DNA of 64,000 nucleotides, from positions 62,001 through 126,000 of the forward strand of contig JACKKN010000001.1 in the NCBI GenBank assembly GCA_024236415.1, given 5' to 3'. The notes under the pieces were generated by a model. It saw only the letters and a list, made by a program, of their open reading frames with translations. It searched no databases and was not told the origin of the DNA. The DNA is from Hyphomicrobiales bacterium (GTDB lineage Bacteria; Pseudomonadota; Alphaproteobacteria; Rhodospirillales; JACKKN01). The position numbers and the translations under genes were made by a program. This document shows, piece by piece, positions 43,123 through 51,395 of the stretch; the stretch's first letter is position 1; each line of letters begins with the position of its first letter.

Positions 43123-44972
43123 TCCGCCTCGCCGCCGGGCTGCTGCTGGTGCTGCTGGCCGCCGGCCAGGCGGCGGCGGCGGACGGGCCGGTGCCGGTCC
43201 GCATCGCGGTGCTGGCCTTCCGCGGCGCCGAGAACGCCCTGAACCGCTGGTCGCCCACCGCCGACTACCTGAGCGCCCGGGTCCCCGGCCACCGGTTCCA
43301 GATCCTGCCCCTGTCGCTGGAACAGATGGGCCCGGCCCTGGCCGGCGGCGGGGTCGACTTCGTGCTGACCAACACCGGCAACTACGTGGCCCTGGAGGGG
43401 TCGCACGGCATCTCGCGCATCGCCACCATGCGCAGCCCGGCCAAGGTCGAGGCCGGCAACGTGTTCGGCGCCGTCATCTTCGCCCGCCGCGACCGCGCCG
43501 ACATCCGCGCCCTGGGCGACCTGAAGGGCAAGTCGTTCATGGGCGTGCAGCACGACGGCTTCGGCGGCTTCCAGATGGCCTGGCGGGAACTGAAGGAGGC
43601 GGGCATCGACCCGTTCACCGACTTCTCGTCCGTCACCTTCAGCGGCTTTCCCCAGGACGAGGTGGCCTTCGCCGTGCGCGACGGCAGGGTGGACGCCGGC
43701 ACCTTCCGCACCGGGACCCTGGAGAACATGGACCTGGAAGGCCGCATCGACATGGACATCTTCCGGATCCTGGCGCCCAAGTCCTATTCCGGGTTCCCGT
43801 TCCTGGTGTCCACCCGGCTCTATCCGGAATGGCCCTTCGCCAAGCTGCGGCGCACCGACCCGGAGCTGGCCCAGGCGGTGGCCATCGCCCTGCTGAGCAT
43901 GCCCGCCGACGACCCGGCGGCGGTGGCCGGCAACTACGGCGGCTGGACCGTTCCGCTGGACTACCAGCCGGTGCACGACCTGTTCCGCGAACTGCGCATC
44001 GGCCCCTACGAGCACCTGGGCGAGATCACCATCGGCGAGCTGGTGCGCCAGTGGGGGCACTGGGGGCTGGTGATCCTGGTCATCCTGGTGGGGTCCCTGG
44101 TCTGGGCCGCCACCACCGAGCGCCTGGTGGCCCGGCGCACCCGCGAGCTGTCGGCCGCCAACCTGGAGCTGGAGCGCCAGATCGCCGCCCGCCTGCGCGC
44201 CGAGGGCCAGGCCCGCCGCCGCCGCGCCGAGCTGTCGCACATGCACCGGGTCAGCACCATGGGCGAGATGGCGTCGGGCCTGGCGCACGAGTTGAACCAG
44301 CCCCTGGCGGCCATCGGCAACTACGCCCGCGGCGGCCTGCGCCGCCTGCGGGGCGGCGGCGGCACGTCGGACCAGATCGCCGAGGCCCTGGAGCGGATCG
44401 CCGCCCAGGGCGACCGGGCGGCGGCCATCATCAAGCGCATCCGCGGCATGGTGCGCAAGGACGCGCCGGTGCGCGCGCCGGTGCCGGTCAGCCAGGTGGT
44501 GCGCGAGGTGGCCGAGCTGATGCGCGCCGAGGCCGAGCGCCAGAAGGCCGACATCGAGCTGGACCTGGACGACGACCTGCCCCAGGTGACCGGCGACGTG
44601 GTGCAGGTGGAACAGGTGCTGCTGAACCTGATCCGCAACGGCCTGGACGCCGTCAGCACCGTGTCCGCCGGGGTGCGGCGGGTCACCGTGCGCGGCCGGC
44701 GGGCGCCCGACGGCGGCGCCGTCATCTCGGTCGCCGACAACGGCCCGGGCCTGCCCGATGGCGCGCCCGGGGCGGTGTTCGACCCCTTCTTCACCACCAA
44801 GGAGCGGGGCCTGGGCCTGGGGCTTTCCATCAGCCAGTCCATCGTCCAGAGTCACGGCGGCCGGCTGACGGCGCGCAACGGCCGGCCGGGGGCGGTGTTC
44901 GAGTTCACCCTGCCGCCGGTGCCGCCGGCGCCGGAGCAAGACGCGGAGGGGCGCGGCAATGGCGAGTCCTGA
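43119..44972 (+). CDS. TtrS-like sensor histidine kinase with periplasmic PhnD-like sensor domain
   Basis: 617 residues. Signal segment (1-21), a periplasmic binding-protein domain of the PhnD/TtrS type (about 25-305, with VPVRIAVLAFRGAENALNRW, FVLTNTGNYVAL and SSVTFSGFPQDEVAFAVRDG), one transmembrane helix (about 314-331), a coiled-coil, then HisKA with the phospho-acceptor H390 (LAHELNQPLAAIGNYA) and HATPase (NLIRNGLDA, VADNGPGLPDG, GLGLGLSISQS). TtrS senses tetrathionate in Salmonella; related kinases sense other small oxyanions. The ATG at 43119 overlaps the methyltransferase stop, and the 3' end overlaps the response regulator. Confidence 0.9.
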   Translation: MIRLAAGLLLVLLAAGQAAAADGPVPVRIAVLAFRGAENALNRWSPTADYLSARVPGHRFQILPLSLEQMGPALAGGGVDFVLTNTGNYVALEGSHGISRIATMRSPAKVEAGNVFGAVIFARRDRADIRALGDLKGKSFMGVQHDGFGGFQMAWRELKEAGIDPFTDFSSVTFSGFPQDEVAFAVRDGRVDAGTFRTGTLENMDLEGRIDMDIFRILAPKSYSGFPFLVSTRLYPEWPFAKLRRTDPELAQAVAIALLSMPADDPAAVAGNYGGWTVPLDYQPVHDLFRELRIGPYEHLGEITIGELVRQWGHWGLVILVILVGSLVWAATTERLVARRTRELSAANLELERQIAARLRAEGQARRRRAELSHMHRVSTMGEMASGLAHELNQPLAAIGNYARGGLRRLRGGGGTSDQIAEALERIAAQGDRAAAIIKRIRGMVRKDAPVRAPVPVSQVVREVAELMRAEAERQKADIELDLDDDLPQVTGDVVQVEQVLLNLIRNGLDAVSTVSAGVRRVTVRGRRAPDGGAVISVADNGPGLPDGAPGAVFDPFFTTKERGLGLGLSISQSIVQSHGGRLTARNGRPGAVFEFTLPPVPPAPEQDAEGRGNGES

Positions 44973-45567
44973 ACCGACGGTGTTCGTGGTCGACGACGAC
45001 GAGGCGGTGCGCGACTCCCTGCGCTGGCTGCTGGAATCCGTGGACCTGGCGGTGGTCACCTGCGACTCCGCGGCGGCCTTCGCCGAGGTCTACCGCCGCG
45101 GCCGGCCCGGCTGCCTGGTCACCGACGTGCGCATGCCCGGGCTCAGCGGCCTGGACCTGCAGCAGCGCCTGGCCGAGGCCGGCGTCGACCTGCCGGTGAT
45201 CGTGGTCACCGGCCACGGCGACATCTCCATGGCCGTGCGCGCCATGAAGGCCGGCGCCTTCGACTTCATCGAGAAGCCCTACAACGACCAGGTCATGGTC
45301 GACGTGGTGCAGGCCGCCGTGGCCCAGAGCCTGCGCCAGGGCGACCGCCGCGGCGAGCGGCTGGCCATCGAGGCGCGCCTGGCGCAGCTGACCCCGCGCG
45401 AGCGCGAGGTCCTGGACCGGGTGGTGGACGGCGGCTCCAACAAGAGCATCGCGCGGGACCTGGCGATCAGCGAGAAGACCGTCGAGACCCACCGCGCCCG
45501 GGTCATGGAGAAGATGGAGGCCGGGTCCCTGGCCGACCTGGTGCGCATGGTCCTGTCGGTGGACTGA
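44959..45567 (+). CDS. FixJ/TtrR-like LuxR-type response regulator
   Basis: 202 residues. Receiver domain with D12-D14 acidic pocket, phospho-acceptor D56 (CLVTDVRMPG), T84 and K106. A LuxR/FixJ helix-turn-helix follows (about 140-200: LTPREREVLDRVVDGGSNKS, IARDLAISEKTVETHRARVM). It overlaps the sensor gene by 14 bases, so it is the cognate regulator. No tetrathionate reductase genes are present; the nearest downstream genes are two DsrE-family exported proteins, which are likely targets (inference). Confidence 0.92.
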   Translation: MASPEPTVFVVDDDEAVRDSLRWLLESVDLAVVTCDSAAAFAEVYRRGRPGCLVTDVRMPGLSGLDLQQRLAEAGVDLPVIVVTGHGDISMAVRAMKAGAFDFIEKPYNDQVMVDVVQAAVAQSLRQGDRRGERLAIEARLAQLTPREREVLDRVVDGGSNKSIARDLAISEKTVETHRARVMEKMEAGSLADLVRMVLSVD

Positions 45568-45615
45568 CCGGCGACGCCCCGCCTGCGCCCCGCCCTGTCA
45601 GGGTTTTCCCCCATG

Positions 45616-45647
45616 CGGATGTAGGAAGACCCCAATTTACCCATCCG
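45616..45647. promoter_or_regulatory. Candidate operator/promoter region upstream of the first DsrE gene
   Basis: Arms CGGATG (45616-45621) and CATCCG (45642-45647) flank a spacer of 20 bases containing GTAGGAAGACCCCAATTTAC. TACCCAT inside the right arm fits a NarL-type heptamer. It lies in the 208-base region between the response regulator and the DsrE genes. Confidence 0.35.
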
Positions 45648-45775
45648 TGTCGGGGTCACTAAGCTAAGCCCGTTCAGGTGAGTGTGTTTCCGCCGCCTCC
45701 CCGCATGAAAACCGGATGAAAAACCGGTGGCGGGACCGAAGGCAGGGCGAAAACCTTTGAAACGGGAGACCGGGA

Positions 45776-46228
45776 ATGAGACTGACCGCCATGCTGACGG
45801 CCATCCTGATGGCCGTTTCCCTGCTGGCCGCCGGCGCCCAGGCCGACGGGCGTTACGGCAAGCAGAAGGTCGTTTACCACATCAACTATGACGGCGGCGA
45901 CGGGGACAAGCGCTACCGCGGCGCGCTGCGCAACATCCAGAACCACATCAACGCCGTGGGCGCCGAGAACATGGACGTCAAGGTGGTCCTGCACGGCAAC
46001 GGCCTGGGCGTGCTGAAAAGCGCCAAGACCAACGAACAGTTGAAGGTCGCGGTGGCCAGCCTGAAGTCCCAGAACGTCGCCTTCCAGGTCTGCGCCAATA
46101 CCCTGCGCGGGCGCAAGATCGACTTCAACACCGACCTGTTCGACGTCTACCAGGAAGACATCGTGCCCAGCGGCGTGGCCGAACTGTCGCACCTGCAGCA
46201 GCAGGGGTACACCTACATCAAGCCCTGA
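45776..46228 (+). CDS. Exported DsrE-family protein 1
   Basis: 150 residues. A signal peptide spans about 1-23 (LTAILMAVSLLAAGAQADG). The mature part has the DsrE/F fold pattern KVVYHINYDGGDGDKRYRGA, VKVVLHGNGLGVL and the single Cys in VAFQVCANTLRGRKID (C106). Periplasmic DsrE-like proteins (COG1416) are thought to handle sulfane sulfur, though a function is proved for few. GGGAG lies seven bases before the ATG. It is followed 76 bases later by a related protein. Confidence 0.82.
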   Translation: MRLTAMLTAILMAVSLLAAGAQADGRYGKQKVVYHINYDGGDGDKRYRGALRNIQNHINAVGAENMDVKVVLHGNGLGVLKSAKTNEQLKVAVASLKSQNVAFQVCANTLRGRKIDFNTDLFDVYQEDIVPSGVAELSHLQQQGYTYIKP

Positions 46229-46304
46229 CCGGCATCAAACCCTGACCGGCGCCCGTCACCGGGCGGCCCGCACAACAACCGACCAAGAAATGAGGAACCG
46301 GACC

Positions 46305-46748
46305 ATGTTCAAGAAAATTGCCCTGCCCCTGCTTGCCGCCTTCGCCCTTCTGGTCGCGGCCCTGCCGCAGGCCTGGGCCGGCGACGGCGTCCATCGCCTG
46401 GTCATGCAGGTCAACGACAACGACGCCGCGCGCATGAACCTGGCCCTGAACAACGCCGCCAACCTGGACGCATATTACAAGGCGAAGGGAGAGGAACTGG
46501 TGATCGAGATCGTGGCCTACGGCCCCGGACTGAACATGCTGGTCGACGGCAAGTCGCCGGTGCAGAAGCGGGTTACCAGCTTCGGCCAGAATTTCGACAA
46601 CATCACCTTCGTCGCCTGTGGGAATACCCTGCGCAAGATGTCCAAAAAGGGCACGGTGACCTTGCTGCCCGAGGCCAAGATGACCGAGGCCGGCGTGGTT
46701 CACATCATGGAGCGGCAGGAGCAGGGCTGGTCCTACGTCCGGCCCTGA
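46305..46748 (+). CDS. Exported DsrE-family protein 2
   Basis: 147 residues from the ATG at 46305-46307, which has GAGGAA seven bases upstream; an ATG five codons earlier lacks one. A signal peptide covers about 1-25. The mature part matches DsrE protein 1 in layout: VIEIVAYGPGLNMLVDGKSP and the Cys in FVACGNTLRKMSKKG (C105), and the ends YTYIKP and WSYVRP correspond. It is a diverged tandem paralogue. A strong terminator follows. Confidence 0.82.
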   Translation: MFKKIALPLLAAFALLVAALPQAWAGDGVHRLVMQVNDNDAARMNLALNNAANLDAYYKAKGEELVIEIVAYGPGLNMLVDGKSPVQKRVTSFGQNFDNITFVACGNTLRKMSKKGTVTLLPEAKMTEAGVVHIMERQEQGWSYVRP

Positions 46749-46791
46749 TCCGTCAAGCTCGCCCCCCTCGGCTTCGGCCGGGGACATACAC

Positions 46792-46826
46792 GCGGCGTTC
46801 CGGTCTTGCCCCGGCCGGAACGCCGC
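46792..46826 (+). terminator. Intrinsic terminator between convergent genes
   Basis: A perfect 12-bp stem (GCGGCGTTCCGG / CCGGAACGCCGC) with an 11-base loop is followed on the plus strand by ACTTTATTT. It ends the DsrE transcript and separates it from the convergent alcohol dehydrogenase operon. Confidence 0.75.
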
Positions 46827-46857
46827 ACTTTATTTGGGGCTTGTTGTTCCCTGGACC

Positions 46858-47900
46858 CTAGAACCGGTCGATCACGGTGATGCCGGCGCCGGCGTATCCG
46901 TCCATGGCCGCCAGGGCGGCGCCGGCCTGTTCCAGCGGAATGGTGCCGGTGACCAGGCGCGCCGGGTCCAGGCGGCCGGCGGCGACCATGGCGAACAGGG
47001 CCGGGAACCGCGCGGCGGCGATGCCCCGGGTGCCCATGATGGTGATCTGGCGGGCGTAGACCAGTTCCTGCAGCGGCAGGGTCGGCGCCGCGTCGGCGCC
47101 CAGGGGCAGGCCGATCTGCACGTGGCGCCCCAGACGGCGCAGGCCATGCAGCGAGTTGTGGAAGGTGGCGGTGATGCCCAGGGCGTCCACCGACACCTGC
47201 GCCCCGCCGCCGGTCAGGTCGCGCACCGCCGCGCCCACGTCGTCGATGCCGGAAGCGTCCAGGGTCGCCGTCGCCCCCAGGCCGCGGGCCAGATTGAGGG
47301 CGGCGGGGTTGACGTCCACCGCCAGCACCGCGGCGCCCAGGGCCGCCCCCACCATCACCGCCGACAGGCCGACCCCGCCGCAGCCGTGCACCGCCAGCCA
47401 CTCGCCCGGCCGCAGCCGCGCCCGGTCGGCCAGGGCGCGGAAGGCCGTGGTCACGCGGCAGCCCATGCCGGCGGCGGCGGTGAAGTCCAGGCTCTCGGGC
47501 AGGGGCACCAGGTTGAAGTCGGCGCGCGGCACGGCCGCCCGTTCGGCGAAGGCGCCGTAGGACGAGAACCCGACCACGTGCTGGTCGGCGCAGACCGTGG
47601 GGTCGCCGCCCAGGCAGTCGGGGCAGGCGCCGCAGGCCAGGATGAAGGGCGCCGTCACCCGGTCGCCGCGGCGGAACCGGCGGCAGTCGGCGCCCACCTC
47701 GTCGACCGTGCCGGCGAACTCGTGGCCGGGCACGTGGGGCGCGGTCACGTCGGGGTCGGCGCCGGTCCAGCCGTGCCAGTCCGAGCGGCAGACGCCGCAG
47801 GCCGCCACCCGCACCACCACCCCGTCGCGGGGACATTCGGGCGCGTCGATCTCGCGCACCACCAGGGGCGCGCGGAAGGCGTCGAACACGGCGGCCCGCA

Positions 47901-47901
<1 letters not shown>
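46858..47901 (-). CDS. Zinc-dependent alcohol dehydrogenase
   Basis: 347 residues. Catalytic zinc ligands are CGVCRSDWHGW, GHEFAGTVDEVG and GCRVTTAF; structural zinc ligands are ACGACPDCLGGDPTVC. The NAD(P)-binding motif is AVHGCGGVGLSAVMVG. It oxidises or reduces an alcohol/aldehyde of unknown identity. It is the last of three oxidoreductase genes, with its ATG overlapping the aldo/keto reductase stop (TGATG). Confidence 0.9.
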
Positions 47902-48902
<1,001 letters not shown>

Positions 48903-48930
48903 GTGGTCCTCCGCGTGCCGGCCCGGCCGA

Positions 48931-50502
48931 CTAGGCCGGGTGCATGATGGTGTGCGACTGTTCGCGCATGAAGCGCGGCAACTGGTAGGGGCCCAGCCCG
49001 CCCTTGCCGTCAACACCCGACCCCTTCCAGCCGCAGAAGGTCTGGAACCCGGGCCAGGCACCGGTGGTGCCGCCGCTGCGCCGGTTGGCGTACAGCACCC
49101 CGGCCTCGGCGTTGTCCAGGAACAGGCGCAGCTCGTCGTCGTCGCCGGTGTAGATGCCGGCGGTCAGGCCATACACGATGGCGTTGCCGCGCGCGATGCC
49201 GTCGGCCAGGTCGGCGCAGGCCTGCACCGACAGGAAGGGCATGAACTGCTCGATCCGGTTCAGCTCGTGGTCGGGCGGCAGGTCGGCGACCACCGCCGGG
49301 CTGACGTAGTAGCCCCGGTCCAGGGCGCCGCCGCGCAGGCGGTCGCCGCCGGTCACCACGCGGCCGTCGGCGCGGCTCTGGGCCACCGCCCACTCGAACC
49401 GGTCCAGGGCCTCGCCGTCGATCAGCGGCCCGACGAAGCTGTCGCGGCGCTCGGGCGGGCCCACCACCAGGGCCTCGGTCTTGGCCCGCAGCAGATCCAG
49501 GAATTGGTCGTGCACGTCGCGGGTCACGTAGGCCACGGAACAGGCGCTGCACTTCTCCCCCTGCAGGCCGAAGGCCGAGCGCATGACCCCCTCGGCGGCC
49601 ACGTCCAGGTCGGCGCTGGCGGTGACGTAGGTGGGGTTCTTGCCGCCCATCTCGGCGATCACGGGCCGCGCATAGGGGCCGGCGGCCATCTTGCGGAAGA
49701 TTTCCATGCCGACCTCGTGGCTGCCGGTGAAGGCGACCCCGTCGATGGCGGCGTCCACCAGCAGCGGCCCGGCGTCCGCGCCGCAGACCAGGTTCACCAC
49801 CCCGGGCGGCAGGCCCGCGTCCTCGGCCGCCCGCACCAGCAGGCTGGCCGACAGGCCGTTGCCCGGCGACGGCTTCAGCACCGCCGTGTTGCCGGCGACG
49901 ATGCAGCCCAGCATGTTGCACAGCAGGGCGACCGGGAAGTTGAACGGCCCGATCACCGCGAACACGCCGTGCGGGCGCAGGGTGCAGACCGTCTCCTCGT
50001 GGGGCACGGCGCGGGCCATCTGGCGGGTGTAGCCCTCGTTGCGCGCCAGCTCGTCGCAATAGAAGCGCAGCAGGTCCACCGCCTCCTCGGCCTCGCCCAC
50101 GGCCTCCAGCCGCGACTTGCCGACCTCGTACATGGCGGCCATGGCCAGGTCGTACTTGGCGGCGTCGACGGCGTCGGCGAAGGCGCGCACGGCGGCGGCG
50201 CGGTCGCGCCACGGCAGGCCGGCCCAGGCCGGGAAGGCGGCGCGGGCCGCCGCCACGGCGCGGTCCACGGCCCCCCGGTCGGCGTCGACGAAGGTGCCCA
50301 GCAGCAGCTCGCGGTCCATGGCGCTGTGCGCGGCATAGGCGGTGCCGGCCTGGTCGGCGGTGCCGCCGATGCGGTTGGGCCAGGACTTGCCCAGGCCGGC
50401 GCGGAACGCCGGCATGGCCTGGTCCAGCCAGTCGTGCAGGGGGGTGAAATCGGCACCGATGTTCGAGTAGGTGACCCGCGGCAGGGGTGATTGCGGTTGC
50501 AT
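48931..50502 (-). CDS. Aldehyde dehydrogenase (succinylglutamate/glutamate semialdehyde group-like)
   Basis: 523 residues from the ATG at 50500-50502. NAD-binding and catalytic motifs: FNFPVALLCNMLGCIVAGN, the general base in EMGGKNPTYV, and the nucleophilic Cys in LQGEKCSACSVAYV. The N-terminal segment about 1-55 (WLDQAMPAFRAGLGKSWPN) is longer than in most ALDHs. The closest groups by eye are AstD and delta-1-pyrroline-5-carboxylate dehydrogenases. First gene of the three-gene operon. Confidence 0.87.
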   Translation of the reverse strand: MQPQSPLPRVTYSNIGADFTPLHDWLDQAMPAFRAGLGKSWPNRIGGTADQAGTAYAAHSAMDRELLLGTFVDADRGAVDRAVAAARAAFPAWAGLPWRDRAAAVRAFADAVDAAKYDLAMAAMYEVGKSRLEAVGEAEEAVDLLRFYCDELARNEGYTRQMARAVPHEETVCTLRPHGVFAVIGPFNFPVALLCNMLGCIVAGNTAVLKPSPGNGLSASLLVRAAEDAGLPPGVVNLVCGADAGPLLVDAAIDGVAFTGSHEVGMEIFRKMAAGPYARPVIAEMGGKNPTYVTASADLDVAAEGVMRSAFGLQGEKCSACSVAYVTRDVHDQFLDLLRAKTEALVVGPPERRDSFVGPLIDGEALDRFEWAVAQSRADGRVVTGGDRLRGGALDRGYYVSPAVVADLPPDHELNRIEQFMPFLSVQACADLADGIARGNAIVYGLTAGIYTGDDDELRLFLDNAEAGVLYANRRSGGTTGAWPGFQTFCGWKGSGVDGKGGLGPYQLPRFMREQSHTIMHPA

Positions 50503-50640
50503 GGAATCCTCCCCGTTTCTTTTTTCCCCGGGCCCGACTCTGCCACCGCGCGGCCGGGGGCGTCCACTCAAAACACTGTCGATGGCGGCCGAATCCTGAC
50601 ATACTTCAAGACGCGGCATGATCTGCCGGAGGGGGCCCGG

Positions 50641-51375
50641 ATGCCATTTCGCGTGATGATCGGCCTGGTGGCCGTGCTGGCAACGGCGGCGGCGGCGCAG
50701 GCCCGCGAACCCATCGACGTGCTGGTGTTCGAGCGGGCGCCCTACTACGTGCAGCAGGTGGACGGCACCATGTCGGGCCTGGTGGCCGGGCCCACGGCGC
50801 AGGCCTTCGACAAGGCCCAGATCCCGTTCCGCTGGCGCCAGGCCGCCGCCAACCGGCACCTGAAGATCCTGAAGCAGAACGCCAAGCCGGTCTGCGCTAC
50901 CGGCTGGTTCAAGAACGCCGAGCGCGAGACCTTCGCCAAGTTCACCCTGCCCATCTACCGCGACCAGCCGCAGGTGGCCCTGATCCGCACCGACAACCGG
51001 CGCGCCCTGGGCCACCGCACCGTGGCGGCGCTGCTGGCCGACCGCGACATCCGCCTGGGGCGCAAGCTGGGGTTCTCCTACGGCCCCAAGGTGGACGGCC
51101 TGATCGACGATCTGCGGACCCAGACCGTGACCACGGCCCAGGACAACATCGGCATGATCCGCATGCTGGTGGGCGGCAGCTTCGACGTGTTCTTCGTCGC
51201 CGCCGAGGAGGCCGAGGGCCTGGTCGACCTGCTGGGGGTTGCCCGCAACGACGTGGTGACCGTCAGCTACGAGGACATGCCGCCGTCCGGCGAACGCTAC
51301 ATCCTGTGCAGCCGCAAGGTCGACGACGCGACCATCCGGCGGCTGAACGACGCCATCACCTCGTTGCAGCCGTAG
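50641..51375 (+). CDS. Periplasmic solute-binding protein (family 3-like)
   Basis: 244 residues with a GGAGGGGG site before the ATG. A signal peptide covers about 1-21. The type II periplasmic binding fold is visible in IDVLVFERAPYYVQQVDG, MSGLVAGPTAQAFDKAQIPF, and IRLGRKLGFSYG. No transporter genes are nearby; a membrane-bound PP2C phosphatase gene starts 20 bases after it, suggesting that it presents a ligand to that sensor rather than to an ABC transporter (inference). Only two Cys are present after the signal. Confidence 0.8.
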   Translation: MPFRVMIGLVAVLATAAAAQAREPIDVLVFERAPYYVQQVDGTMSGLVAGPTAQAFDKAQIPFRWRQAAANRHLKILKQNAKPVCATGWFKNAERETFAKFTLPIYRDQPQVALIRTDNRRALGHRTVAALLADRDIRLGRKLGFSYGPKVDGLIDDLRTQTVTTAQDNIGMIRMLVGGSFDVFFVAAEEAEGLVDLLGVARNDVVTVSYEDMPPSGERYILCSRKVDDATIRRLNDAITSLQP

Positions 51376-51395
51376 GGCGGGAGTCCGGTCCGCCC

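Noticed and set aside
42711..45199. Long alternative frames through the methyltransferase, sensor and regulator genes on both strands
   Set aside because: They lack family motifs, whereas the assigned frames carry complete SAM, histidine-kinase and receiver motifs with four-base overlaps.
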